From contig JAEDJA010000015.1 in assembly GCA_016296575.1 (NCBI GenBank), forward strand, positions 1-55,799: a DNA stretch of 55,799 nt. Direction: 5' to 3'. Below the pieces are notes generated by a model. It was not told where the DNA came from. It made no database searches and saw only the letters and a list, made by a program, of their open reading frames with translations. This stretch comes from Treponema sp. GTDB taxonomy: Bacteria; Spirochaetota; Spirochaetia; Treponematales; Treponemataceae. This document shows, in pieces, positions 1 through 7,914 of this stretch (within the stretch, counting starts at the first letter, position 1; each line of letters starts with the position of its first letter). The position numbers and the translations under genes were made by a program.

Positions 1-258
1 AAGAAAATTACGATTTGATCCGTACATGGGGTTAATGATAAATTCAATCAAGATATACAGCTACAATACTTGCGGTATTAAATAGCCCAGCTTTTAAAGT
101 TGGATTTTGCAATATCGGTAGGTATTGTAGCCATTTTATCTTAACCGTTACATTTTGTGTATTGGTAGACAGAATACACATTATACAAAGTATTAAGTTC
201 ATTGATTTTAAGTGTCCACCTTCTTATAATTTTACTATAATTATTTTTTCTACCCAAA
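1..258. other. Intergenic AT-rich region, no gene seen
   Basis: No reading frame here has coding character. It lies downstream of the minus-strand methyltransferase. It contains several short inverted repeats. The clearest has arms TGTGTATT (156-163) and AATACACA (173-180) around a 9-base loop. Weaker AATAC/GTATT-type pairs occur near 66-79 and 111-127. None is followed by a clean T-run on either strand, so I do not call a terminator. The left edge may be a gene remnant, but nothing identifies it. Confidence 0.5.
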
Positions 259-864
259 TCAATTTCTATTGATTAAATTACTTTTTTCCCACTTAATCAA
301 ATACCTGTAAAATAAACCATATCTAATCTTTGCACCAACAAGAGCTTCATTTTTTATTTTTCGGATTTCGTTCATTGCAGGTAGTTCATAAGAAACAGGT
401 ATATTCTCATCTTCGCAAGAATGCATTTCTTTACACTTTGAAATTATGAAACTTGGTATTACCCTCAAACCTTCTATAATATAATCTAAAAAAGAAGATG
501 GTTTTCCAAGCCCTACAACAAGTATTATGCCATTCTCAACTAATAATGATTTCGCCTTTTCCAACGCTTTTCTCATATCCATATGATGAATAGATGCTAC
601 AAATATAATCGCATCAAATTTGCAATCAAAAGAATGTTCTAAAAAATCATCACAATAAAAATCACATCTTTCAGACTGAAATTGAGATTTTGCCTTTTTA
701 ATGCAAGGCTCATACGAATCTATTCCTGTTAAATGTTTATTACAATCACCTAAAAATCCAATGAGTGAACCATCTCCACAACCAACATCTAAAATTTGAG
801 AACACTGAACAACTTGTTTTTTTATCCACTTATAATAAGCCGTATTATGGTTCCAATATTTCAT
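259..864 (-). CDS. Class I SAM-dependent methyltransferase
   Basis: A 201-residue protein of the Rossmann-fold methyltransferase superfamily. Motif I, LDVGCGDG, is at residues 25-32 and binds S-adenosylmethionine. An acidic residue follows in GIDSYEP (about 47-53), at the end of the second strand. A post-motif DAIIFVASIHHMD and a glycine-rich GIILVVGLGKP strand complete the fold. There is no signal peptide or membrane segment, so it should be cytoplasmic. The overall pattern (UbiE/Methyltransf_11-like) suggests a small-molecule substrate, but the substrate cannot be read from sequence. It stands alone with no co-directional neighbour, so context does not help. The ATG at 864 is the only good start. 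Superfamily is sure; function is unknown. Confidence 0.8.
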   Translation of the reverse strand: MKYWNHNTAYYKWIKKQVVQCSQILDVGCGDGSLIGFLGDCNKHLTGIDSYEPCIKKAKSQFQSERCDFYCDDFLEHSFDCKFDAIIFVASIHHMDMRKALEKAKSLLVENGIILVVGLGKPSSFLDYIIEGLRVIPSFIISKCKEMHSCEDENIPVSYELPAMNEIRKIKNEALVGAKIRYGLFYRYLIKWEKSNLINRN

Positions 865-1045
865 ATTCTTATACCCACTAAATTTCTGTTTGTCTGGTCA
901 TTCCATTATATCACGCAAATTTCTCGAAATGAAAGCCAGCAACACATATGACAGGTACGATAAGTGGCAAAAAAACAAAACTTCTTACAGTTTTCAAATT
1001 TTTAAATTATATTTATATTTGAATAAAGTATTTTTTTTAGCTTTA

Positions 1046-1054
1046 TGATATAAT
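1046..1054 (+). promoter_or_regulatory. Extended -10 promoter of the ArsC-like/PAP2 pair
   Basis: TATAAT at 1049-1054 is preceded by TGA (1046-1048), which makes an extended -10 element. No good -35 box lies 16-18 bases upstream, consistent with extended -10 promoters. The start codon at 1078 has GGAG at 1069-1072. The transcription start would fall near 1061. Confidence 0.5.
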
Positions 1055-1077
1055 CTGATTAAATAAGTGGAGATATA

Positions 1078-1443
1078 ATGGCAATTCAAATTTTTGGTAC
1101 CAGCAAATCTTTTGATGTAAAAAAAACAGAACGATATTTTGCAGAACGACGTATTCCGGTGCAGAAAGTAGACCTTAAAGAAAAAGGTATTTCAAAAGGA
1201 GAACTTGAAAGTGTCGTTTCTCTTCTGGCAAAAAAAACTGGAAGCCGAAGTGAAGCCATCGAAATGCTTGCAGACAAGAAAAACAAGGATTATGCAAGTT
1301 TTGCCTATCTTGATGATGAAGATAAATTTGAAAAACTTCTGGAGTCCCCTCTTCTTTTGGTACAACCTGTTGTTCGAAACGGAAAAGAAGCTGCTACTGT
1401 AGGTTATGCTCCGGAAATTTGGAAAGAATGGAGCTGTTTATGA
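1078..1443 (+). CDS. ArsC/Spx-fold protein lacking the catalytic cysteine
   Basis: A 121-residue protein of the ArsC/YffB/Spx thioredoxin-fold family. The N-terminal FGTSKSFDVKKTERYF aligns with the family pattern G-x-x-x-C-x-x-x-K-K-A. Ser11 stands where the redox cysteine should be. The only cysteine is near the C terminus (WSCL). The middle helices and the late PLLLVQPVVRNGK segment, corresponding to the family RPI/RP loop, are recognisable. Arsenate reduction by the usual thiol chemistry is therefore unlikely. The start is fixed by GGAG five bases upstream. Its stop overlaps the start of the PAP2 gene as ATGA, so the two are translated together. Family call is good; function is unknown. 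Confidence 0.75.
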   Translation: MAIQIFGTSKSFDVKKTERYFAERRIPVQKVDLKEKGISKGELESVVSLLAKKTGSRSEAIEMLADKKNKDYASFAYLDDEDKFEKLLESPLLLVQPVVRNGKEAATVGYAPEIWKEWSCL

Positions 1444-1982
1444 TTTTTGAATTATTTTCAGAAGGAAGGATTCTATTATGGATCCAGGCCAATCTTCGTA
1501 ATGATTTTCTTAACGCTGTTTTAATTCCTTTTACTCATCTTGGTGATATCGGAATAATCTGGTTTGGACTTGGTGTTTTTTTCCTTTTATTCAAGAATAC
1601 TCGTAAAGGAGCTTTTTTTGCTCTTATTTCATTCGGCCTTTCTGCACTGATTTGCGACGGATTTTTAAAACTTATTGTAAACAGACTACGACCATTTGAT
1701 GCAATTCCAGAACTTATGGCACTGGTTGAACGGCCTAAAGGCACATCTTTTCCATCAGGACACACAACTACAGCATTTGGTTTCAGCGTAGCCTTTTTAT
1801 TAAATACAAAAAAAAGATGGACTGGCTGGCTTGTTCTTGCTATCGCTGTACTCATGGGCTTTTCACGACTTTACGTTGGTGTACACTATCCTTCTGATGT
1901 TGCAGCAGGACTTATTGTTGGATCAGCTGTTGCATGTATTGTTACTTTTGTGGGAAATAAAATCTTAGTTCGTTCCCATTAA
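1440..1982 (+). CDS. PAP2-family membrane phosphatase
   Basis: An integral membrane phosphatase of the PAP2 superfamily, 180 residues from this start. All three signature motifs are present: K77...NRLRP (77-85), PSGH (105-108) and SRLYVGVHYPSD (142-153), with catalytic His108 and His149. Several hydrophobic helices surround them. Likely substrates are lipid phosphates such as undecaprenyl pyrophosphate or phosphatidic acid, with the active site facing outward. Start choice: in-frame TTG 1419 and ATG 1428 also exist, but GGAG at 1430-1433 lies six bases before ATG 1440. That ATG also forms an ATGA overlap with the upstream stop, so 1440 is preferred. The 3' end overlaps the convergent kinase-like gene by 18 bases. 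Confidence 0.9.
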   Translation: MIFELFSEGRILLWIQANLRNDFLNAVLIPFTHLGDIGIIWFGLGVFFLLFKNTRKGAFFALISFGLSALICDGFLKLIVNRLRPFDAIPELMALVERPKGTSFPSGHTTTAFGFSVAFLLNTKKRWTGWLVLAIAVLMGFSRLYVGVHYPSDVAAGLIVGSAVACIVTFVGNKILVRSH

Positions 1983-3182
1983 AGTTTCAAAATACCAGCT
2001 CCATTCTTCAAAATCAGGCATTTCTCCAAACTGTTCATAACCTTTCTTGAAATTTTCCCAGTCAGGTACAAATTTTTTCCAGAAAGTTAAATCCCATTCC
2101 ACAGGACCTGTAACACAGGCATCAAAATCAACAAGATATTTTATACGGTGGTTTTCATCATATAAAAACTGATCTGCACACATATCAGCAATCATCAATA
2201 CATTTTTCTGAGTAACAAAATCAATATTTTCAAATGTTCGCAGTGTATCAGAGAAAAAACCGGTTTCCTTAATGCGTTCCGAAATGTGAAACAGCACTTT
2301 TTTCCAGAATTTCCCCTGTTTTTCAAAACTTTCTTTTTTTGCTGGAAGAATATTGTGCATAAATCCTGCAAAAGCTCCCAACCGGTAAGCATTATCTTCA
2401 GTCATTGGAAAATGTTCATCCGCAAAAGCTTTACCCTCAACAAATCTAAAAATTGCACAGGTTTCATCAGCAACTACAAATGGAACTAAATCAATAAAAC
2501 CGTTATCTTTAAGAACAGAATAAATATATTCAAGACGACCACTTCCATAGTGTTGAGACAGGGAAAAATCAAAAATACGATTTAACATGGTCCAAAATGA
2601 TGATAATCCACTGCCAATCTGGGACGGAATTTTCATCACATATTTTATGCCATTGTATTCAAAAGTCCTGATTTCGGTGGAACCTTGGGAAATAACCTGA
2701 AAACTGTCTTTATTCTTTTTTGCATATAAAAGTACCGGTCCATTATAACGATTCCATAGAATATAATTGTTCATAACACTAATTGCTATATGACATGGAG
2801 TAAAAACAAGGGCCGACACCATAAGGAAAATAGAATTTCTAAAAAATCCTGAAAAAAGAAAAACTAAAGATGGAATAATAGAAAGAAGCAAAGCCGAAAC
2901 AAGAGATTTTTTATTTATCAAAAAGAAAAACAGAATAAAGTATAATAACGACAGCAATCCGGTTATAAGATAATAAAAGGATTTAAGATTTTCCCATTTT
3001 AGTCCAGTTCCAGGAATGGTAATTATCATGAAAAAAATACAGCCGTAGCGCCCTACCTGTTCAAAAGCTTCAATAGTTTTATTCTGCCATAAATCAGAAA
3101 AGGAATCCTTTTGCATAAAAGCAAAGAAAATATTTGGTATCAAAATCAATGTAATAAGAAAGATTCCCCAGTAATTAAACAT
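1965..3182 (-). CDS. Membrane-anchored APH/choline-kinase-like protein
   Basis: A 405-residue protein. About five hydrophobic helices (residues 4-22, 46-60, 66-88, 92-112, 117-140) precede a cytosolic domain from about 160 that resembles aminoglycoside/choline kinases. Lys184 (YVMK) fits the ATP-anchoring lysine. Residues 328-357 fit the catalytic and metal loops: Asp333 replaces the Asp of HGD, Gln338 stands where Asn is usual, and VDFD (351-354) carries the metal-binding Asp. The His of HGD is Ile. It could be an active divergent kinase or a pseudokinase. The hydrophobic half has no family I recognise. A promoter lies upstream at 3216-3244. It is convergent with the PAP2 gene. Kinase-fold assignment is moderately sure; substrate is unknown. 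Confidence 0.6.
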   Translation of the reverse strand: MFNYWGIFLITLILIPNIFFAFMQKDSFSDLWQNKTIEAFEQVGRYGCIFFMIITIPGTGLKWENLKSFYYLITGLLSLLYFILFFFLINKKSLVSALLLSIIPSLVFLFSGFFRNSIFLMVSALVFTPCHIAISVMNNYILWNRYNGPVLLYAKKNKDSFQVISQGSTEIRTFEYNGIKYVMKIPSQIGSGLSSFWTMLNRIFDFSLSQHYGSGRLEYIYSVLKDNGFIDLVPFVVADETCAIFRFVEGKAFADEHFPMTEDNAYRLGAFAGFMHNILPAKKESFEKQGKFWKKVLFHISERIKETGFFSDTLRTFENIDFVTQKNVLMIADMCADQFLYDENHRIKYLVDFDACVTGPVEWDLTFWKKFVPDWENFKKGYEQFGEMPDFEEWSWYFETLMGTN

Positions 3183-3215
3183 TTTATTCCCCTACAATTA
3201 ACAAAATAAATATTA

Positions 3216-3244
3216 TTTATAATAACTTTCTTTTAGTATTCCAA
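3216..3244 (-). promoter_or_regulatory. Sigma70-type promoter of the membrane kinase-like gene
   Basis: Read on the minus strand, TTGGAA (3244-3239), a 17-base spacer and TATAAA (3221-3216). An inverted repeat, AGTATTCCAATACT (3235-3248), covers the -35 box and could be an operator. GGGGAA lies just before the start codon at 3182. Confidence 0.45.
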
Positions 3245-3309
3245 TACTATCTGACTAAATGCACTTACATTATAACATTAAAACATCCAATCTGTCATTT
3301 TATAATATG

Positions 3310-3324
3310 AGGTTCATTGAACCT
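3310..3324. repeat. Perfect 7-base inverted repeat between divergent genes
   Basis: AGGTTCATTGAACCT is two 7-base arms around a single T. It sits in the 224-base gap between the kinase-like gene and the PilZ gene. GGTTCATT recurs at 3382-3389, inside the PilZ promoter spacer. Repeated half-sites of this kind suit a dimeric regulator, but no regulator gene is adjacent. Confidence 0.3.
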
Positions 3325-3370
3325 GTACAAATAGTGTGTTTGATTTTTCAATGCTTTACTCATAATAAAT

Positions 3371-3400
3371 TTGCAAATAATGGTTCATTTAGTGTAAAAT
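3371..3400 (+). promoter_or_regulatory. Promoter placed directly at the PilZ start codon
   Basis: TTGCAA (3371-3376), an 18-base spacer and TAAAAT (3395-3400). The expected transcription start (about 3406-3408) coincides with the ATG at 3407. No Shine-Dalgarno sequence precedes that ATG. If both calls hold, the mRNA is leaderless. Confidence 0.45.
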
Positions 3401-3406
3401 AGAACT

Positions 3407-4477
3407 ATGAATCTTCATGAGAATTCCTATTTGGGACGAAAAGTTTTTTTTGCATATCCTCCTTATTATATAACAAATACAATTATCCCAAAATTATCTG
3501 AAGCAGAATACGAAGTTTATGTGATCAATCAGTATCAGAAGATTAAACCTATTCTGCAGAAATTCCCTGATTCAATTTGTTTTTTTAATATTGATGCCGA
3601 TGATCTTACCTATACAGAGTGGTTCCGTTTCATAAAATCATTTGAAGAAGATGAAGTTCTCTCCACCATTTTTTTTGGAGTTTTAAGTCAACACGCACCA
3701 AAAATTCACCGTGAGCGCTTTATGACAGACATTCAGCTGCCGGCCGGATTCATTCAATATATTCCAGACCTTCCTGCCCTTACAGACCGATATATAAAAA
3801 TTCTTGAACTCAACGGTGCTTTGGGAAAAAGAAAATATATCCGTGCAGACTGTGGTTTTAACAGAAGTATTTATGTTGATCTTGAAGTTTCAGGTGTAAG
3901 AATCCCTTTAATTCTTCAAAATATTTCTTCTGTTGGATTATCCTGTTACGCAAACAAAACTCATCTACCCTATTTATCCGAAAACTCTGTTCACCGTGCA
4001 GTATTCCATCTTGGAAGTACCACCTTTACAGGATCAGTAATCATACTAATGAAGCGTGAAGTTCAGGAACGTTCCATTGTTGTCATGCTTTTTAGCCAGG
4101 GACTTTCTTACTCCAGCAGAAATATAATCCGTGAATTTATTCGTGATAAAATGCAGGAAAATCTTTCAAAACATATGGAAGGAATTCCTTTAGATTCAAG
4201 AGATTATTCTGACAATTCAGAAGAAGCAATTGCCGAACGAAACCGTGAAAATGCACCTTCTCTGGAAGCAGCCACGGAGGAAGAAGCAAAGAAAACTGAA
4301 AATCAAAAGAATGAATCTTCCGAGGATGAAAAAACAAAATCCGCTGAGGGAACCGACTCCACCGGAACTCCAGCTGACTCCACCGAATCCCCTGCTGAAA
4401 CTACCCAGGCAGCCCCAGCAGAAGAAGTTCAGGAAGCAAAATCTGTTCAAGAAGATTCCGAACCTAAGTCTGAATAA
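3407..4477 (+). CDS. Receiver-like/PilZ c-di-GMP-binding protein with acidic tail
   Basis: A 356-residue cytoplasmic protein in three parts. Residues 1-135 look like an alpha/beta receiver-type fold without the usual phosphorylation residues. Residues about 140-250 form a PilZ domain with both c-di-GMP motifs: R142-K-Y-I-R146 (RxxxR) and N172-I-S-S-V-G177 ([D/N]xSxxG). Residues from about 262 are a disordered tail rich in Glu, Ser, Thr and Pro. Known biology: PilZ proteins change partner or activity on binding c-di-GMP, often controlling motility. Its partner is unknown here. Translation may start without a leader (see the promoter). The gene is convergent with the GH43 gene, 20 bases apart. 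Confidence 0.7.
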   Translation: MNLHENSYLGRKVFFAYPPYYITNTIIPKLSEAEYEVYVINQYQKIKPILQKFPDSICFFNIDADDLTYTEWFRFIKSFEEDEVLSTIFFGVLSQHAPKIHRERFMTDIQLPAGFIQYIPDLPALTDRYIKILELNGALGKRKYIRADCGFNRSIYVDLEVSGVRIPLILQNISSVGLSCYANKTHLPYLSENSVHRAVFHLGSTTFTGSVIILMKREVQERSIVVMLFSQGLSYSSRNIIREFIRDKMQENLSKHMEGIPLDSRDYSDNSEEAIAERNRENAPSLEAATEEEAKKTENQKNESSEDEKTKSAEGTDSTGTPADSTESPAETTQAAPAEEVQEAKSVQEDSEPKSE

Positions 4478-4497
4478 AAAAATTGTTAATACAGAAC

Positions 4498-5406
4498 TTA
4501 AATTCCCTCAACACCATCACATTTTTCTATAGTGTCAATTGAACCGTCTTCGTTGTATTTAAATTCTGCAACGCATACTGAACGGTGGAAAAGGCTTCCA
4601 CCTGGAAGCTGGTCTGTATGATAGAAAAGATATGACTTGCCTTTAAAATCTACAACACCAGGATGATTGGTAAAGCAAGGTCCACTTTTCATAAGAACCC
4701 CGCCATATTTCCAAGGTCCAGTTGGTCCTTTTGATGTAGAATAAGCCAGGTGTTCATTTGGGTGTTCACCAGGTTCAAATCCAGCAAATACCATGTAATA
4801 AAGTCCATTTCGTTTATAGAACCATGGGCCTTCACCATAAGATGTACCTGTATAGTGACTTCCTTTAGAAAAAGCTTCTTCAGTCATAGGAATTTTGTTT
4901 ACACTACCCTTTACCGAAATCATATCTTCATTCAAGAGCACATAGCGAAGTTCAGGATTTCCAAAATAAAGATAAGCCTGTCCGTCATCATCAATGAAAA
5001 CGGTTGGATCAATATCATTCCAGTCACCTTCATCAACAAGAGGTTTTCCAATGTCTTTAAAAGGACCTTCAGGTCTATCTGCCACACCAACAGCAATTGC
5101 CATACCACCGTCTTTCTTGTGAACAGGACAGTAAAGATAGAATTTACCATTTCTTTCAATGCACTGAGGTGCCCAGGCACGGTCATCAGCCCAGGAAATA
5201 TCATCTAAAGAGAAAACTTTTCCGTGGTCAGTCCAATTCACCATGTCTTTTGTAGAAAAACAGTACCAGTCAACCATGGTATAAAAATCATTGATCAACT
5301 TGTCTTCATCATGAGTTGTGTAAAGATAAAGAGTATCGCCTGAAACCATTGGAGCGGGATCTGCAGTATAAATGTTTGTAATAATAGGATTTTTGCTTTT
5401 TGCCAT
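4498..5406 (-). CDS. Glycoside hydrolase family 43 (xylosidase/arabinofuranosidase type)
   Basis: A five-bladed beta-propeller glycosidase, 302 residues from the chosen ATG. The GH43 catalytic set is complete: Asp16 (TADPAP, general base), Asp133 (NDIDPTVF, pKa modulator) and Glu192 (YGEGPWF, general acid). It has no signal peptide and no carbohydrate-binding module, so it probably acts inside the cell on imported xylo- or arabino-oligosaccharides. An upstream in-frame start at 5442 would add 12 residues not typical of the family (MCYFIFSRYTVF), so 5406 is preferred although its Shine-Dalgarno is weak. It follows the SIR2-like gene on the same strand by 72 bases; no sugar transporter is nearby. 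Confidence 0.85.
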   Translation of the reverse strand: MAKSKNPIITNIYTADPAPMVSGDTLYLYTTHDEDKLINDFYTMVDWYCFSTKDMVNWTDHGKVFSLDDISWADDRAWAPQCIERNGKFYLYCPVHKKDGGMAIAVGVADRPEGPFKDIGKPLVDEGDWNDIDPTVFIDDDGQAYLYFGNPELRYVLLNEDMISVKGSVNKIPMTEEAFSKGSHYTGTSYGEGPWFYKRNGLYYMVFAGFEPGEHPNEHLAYSTSKGPTGPWKYGGVLMKSGPCFTNHPGVVDFKGKSYLFYHTDQLPGGSLFHRSVCVAEFKYNEDGSIDTIEKCDGVEGI

Positions 5407-5478
5407 AAACACAGTATATCTTGAGAATATAAAATAGCACAAGGAAAAACACCCATATTCTGGGAATTTTTACTTTTT

Positions 5479-6522
5479 TTATCTGCTCATTGCTTTAAGG
5501 TAGTACCATTCTGTATTATAAAGCTCAGCACGGGATGGAGCCGGTGATATTTCCGAAAGATCCAGTTCACTTCCCTGGGCAATGAAAATCCTGTTGTCTT
5601 TAAAATAATCTTCCGGTGTTATAAAAACAATTTCAATGTCCATACTTTTTATAAGTGCCAGTTTTGCAATCTTATCTTCAGACATTTTTTCTTTTTTGTA
5701 AGGTTTAAGCATAAAATATCTGATCTTGTTAAAACCTTTTTTAAGCTTTCCTTCACGGATTAGTCTTGAGCGGCAGGTTAAAACCCACCAGACATCAAGT
5801 TCACTGTAGGAAAGTTCTGTTCCAATAATATCCACATCTGAAGTAAAAAACAGCTGAAACCAGGAAGTGATTTTTCCAGAATATGTTCCTGTAGACTGAA
5901 TTTCATCCACCATTTTATAAATAGCCTGACTCTCCTTGGAATTGGTGTTTTTTGATGGATAAAGTCTCTGTTTAATTTCTGCTACGTTCTGAATGTAAGT
6001 CTGAAACCACATGCAAAGGCTGTTTACCTGACCTTTTTCTGAAACCGCACCATGAGCATGCCAAACTGCCTTTGTTTTACATCCTTCAATGAGCTTTTCT
6101 TTTGAAAGATCCACCTTAAGCTGAAAAATTTTCTGTGAAACACTAGGAGGATATTTTTTTACACCGTTCAAAGCAGCAGTTTCAAAACAAGAATCATAGT
6201 TCAAAGTAATTATTTCGTCATAATGCTTTACCGCTTCCTGGTGAACCTGCTTCCATTCAAGAGATTTTGAAGTAAGATTTGCAATTTCCATTCGGATTTT
6301 TTCATCATCTTCTTCATCGAATTTTCCATTTTTTTCAAGAATAGCCTGAGCAAGAAGCTCATACTGCATATATGGAGATACTTTTTCCACAAAAAGGCGG
6401 AGATAAGTATCATATACGCCGAATTTTCGGAAAAGAAGTTTGATAAGTTCAGTCCAGGAAACGTAATTTCTGTCCAAAGAGTTGAATCCGTTTCCTGCAA
6501 AAAGTACATGTTTGTGTTTCAT
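5479..6522 (-). CDS. SIR2-like domain protein
   Basis: A 347-residue protein with a SIR2_2-type (Rossmann NAD-binding) fold. AGNGFN (9-14) matches the N-terminal glycine loop. LNYD (107-110) matches the TxNxD-type motif. HAHG (155-158) matches the HG motif that carries the catalytic His. DVDIIGTELSYSELDVWW, late in the protein, matches the last conserved strand and helix of bacterial SIR2-like proteins. Known biology: such domains act as NAD+ hydrolases in several phage-defence systems, but stand-alone versions are often unstudied. No companion effector, Argonaute, STAND ATPase or TIR gene is adjacent. There is a possible promoter at 6543-6570. Fold is confident; role is not. Confidence 0.75.
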   Translation of the reverse strand: MKHKHVLFAGNGFNSLDRNYVSWTELIKLLFRKFGVYDTYLRLFVEKVSPYMQYELLAQAILEKNGKFDEEDDEKIRMEIANLTSKSLEWKQVHQEAVKHYDEIITLNYDSCFETAALNGVKKYPPSVSQKIFQLKVDLSKEKLIEGCKTKAVWHAHGAVSEKGQVNSLCMWFQTYIQNVAEIKQRLYPSKNTNSKESQAIYKMVDEIQSTGTYSGKITSWFQLFFTSDVDIIGTELSYSELDVWWVLTCRSRLIREGKLKKGFNKIRYFMLKPYKKEKMSEDKIAKLALIKSMDIEIVFITPEDYFKDNRIFIAQGSELDLSEISPAPSRAELYNTEWYYLKAMSR

Positions 6523-6542
6523 AAGCCCTCAATATGTAACTC

Positions 6543-6570
6543 ATTATATCATTATTATTGATTATTTCCA
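6543..6570 (-). promoter_or_regulatory. Possible promoter of the SIR2-like gene
   Basis: Minus strand: TGGAAA (6570-6565), 16-base spacer, TATAAT (6548-6543) with TG one base upstream (extended -10). The 95-base gap must also hold the divergent promoter of the tRNA-binding protein, for which I see only AT-rich candidates. Confidence 0.4.
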
Positions 6571-6617
6571 CTTAGTCTAATAACATATACATATCATTTT
6601 TTAATCAGAGGATTTTT

Positions 6618-7154
6618 ATGACACCAGAAGAAATCAATAAACTGCCTGTTTTAGACCAGTTCAATCTTAGAGTTGTACTTAAAGTTTCAAAAATTGTCAA
6701 AGTTGAACAGCATCCAGGTGGATCAATGCTTTACATTCTTACACTCAATACAGGCGATGAAGAACCACGTCAGATTGTAAGTTCAATTGTACCATTTTAC
6801 AAACCGGAAGAGCTTTTGAATCATAATATTGTTCTTGTTTATAACCTTAAACCTGCCAATTTCCGTGGAGTAAGATCAAACGGTATGCTTCTTGCTGCCA
6901 GTGAAGGTACAGATGAAGAACACGAAACCTGTGAAGTTTTATTTGCAGACAATATGGATGTAGGAACAATTCTGGAACCTGAAGGATTTGAAGTTCCTGC
7001 CGATGTAGACACTTTCTGTTTTGTAAAACCTGAAAAATTCTTCTCACTTCCACTTTATACAAAAGACGGATTTGTTGAAATTGAAGGAAAAAAACTTACA
7101 GGAAATGGAAAATATCTTGAAGCCCACGTTTACAAAAACGGAACTGTAGGCTGA
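6618..7154 (+). CDS. tRNA-binding-domain (EMAP-II/Trbp111-like) protein
   Basis: A 178-residue protein whose first about 110 residues form an OB-fold tRNA-binding domain like Trbp111, CsaA and the C-terminal extension of methionyl-tRNA synthetase. Supporting segments are LRVVLKVSKIVKVEQHPGG, RQIVSSIVPFYKPEEL, and NLKPANFRGVRSNGMLLAAS, which carries the family S-x-G-M-x-L-A signature. Residues from about 120 are an extra domain I do not recognise; the stand-alone relatives end near 110. Known role: structure-specific binding of tRNA, often helping MetRS. AGAGG precedes the ATG at 6618. It is convergent with the TIGR02757 gene with only two bases between stops. Confidence 0.8.
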   Translation: MTPEEINKLPVLDQFNLRVVLKVSKIVKVEQHPGGSMLYILTLNTGDEEPRQIVSSIVPFYKPEELLNHNIVLVYNLKPANFRGVRSNGMLLAASEGTDEEHETCEVLFADNMDVGTILEPEGFEVPADVDTFCFVKPEKFFSLPLYTKDGFVEIEGKKLTGNGKYLEAHVYKNGTVG

Positions 7155-7156
7155 TA

Positions 7157-7909
7157 TTAAACATCAACTCCAAGGCCAAACAGTGCAAAATCACCTTTGC
7201 ACGGATCATCCGGCCATATTTCTTTAAGGCGGTCTGTTAAAATCCTTGCGTTTTTACGGTCCGCCTTTGCATTTTGTGGAAGAAGTCCCAGTTTTATACT
7301 TTCAGAAAGCACATGGGTATCCATAGGAATAATAAGTTCAGATGGTTTTATCCAGGTCCATATTCCAAGATCAACCGGAGAATTTCGTCTTACCATCCAC
7401 CTTAAAAACATATGTATACGTTTATTTGCAGAGTTTTTTCCCTTTGATACAATTTTTGCTTTTGGAAAACACTGGGAAATCATTTCATCCAAAGGCATTA
7501 CTGAATAACCGTACTCAACCGACTGACGAAAAAAAGTACCGAGTGACCCAGAAATGATTAGAATTTGTCTTAACTCGTCGAAAAAATCATACATATCGTT
7601 ATAAGAATAGAATCTGTAGAATTTTTCATCAAGATTTCCACCTTCTGGCAGAAGAGTTTCTCTATAGCTTCCCTTCATAATCCAGGCTGCAAAAGAATCT
7701 CCTGCCAGAACGCAAAGTCTTTCTATTTTTTGAAGAAACTGATTTCTGCTTCCAAATGAAAGCATAGCCGTTGTAAAGGCACACACTTCTCTATCAGATA
7801 GTTTTTCATACCGTCTAAGATATTTAGAAGGATCCCCATTGAGAAAATCTGAGTTTTCGTATTTATCTGCCAGTTGTTTCAGATATTCATTGGTTTCTTC
7901 TTTTGTCAT
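7157..7909 (-). CDS. TIGR02757 (DUF2400) family protein
   Basis: A 250-residue protein matching the conserved TIGR02757/DUF2400 family. Features typical of the family are SDREVCAFTTAMLSFGSRNQ near the N terminus, the RIHMFLRWMVRR-SPVDLGIW block in the middle, and IPMDTHV toward the C terminus. The last two resemble parts of the helix-hairpin-helix DNA glycosylase superfamily, but no activity is established that I know of. It ends in DFALFGLGVDV, as is usual. No signal peptide. It follows the hydrolase gene on the same strand with five bases between, so it is co-transcribed, without an obvious functional link. Confidence 0.85.
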   Translation of the reverse strand: MTKEETNEYLKQLADKYENSDFLNGDPSKYLRRYEKLSDREVCAFTTAMLSFGSRNQFLQKIERLCVLAGDSFAAWIMKGSYRETLLPEGGNLDEKFYRFYSYNDMYDFFDELRQILIISGSLGTFFRQSVEYGYSVMPLDEMISQCFPKAKIVSKGKNSANKRIHMFLRWMVRRNSPVDLGIWTWIKPSELIIPMDTHVLSESIKLGLLPQNAKADRKNARILTDRLKEIWPDDPCKGDFALFGLGVDV

Positions 7910-7914
7910 AAAAA

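Noticed and set aside
865..1077. A small RNA or small gene in the 213-base gap before the ArsC-like gene
   Set aside because: Apart from the promoter at its right end I see no stable hairpin with a T-run and no short frame with a ribosome-binding site.
5449..5467. A hairpin (CCCA/TGGG) with T-run after the SIR2-like gene as a terminator
   Set aside because: The stem is only four base pairs; too weak to call.
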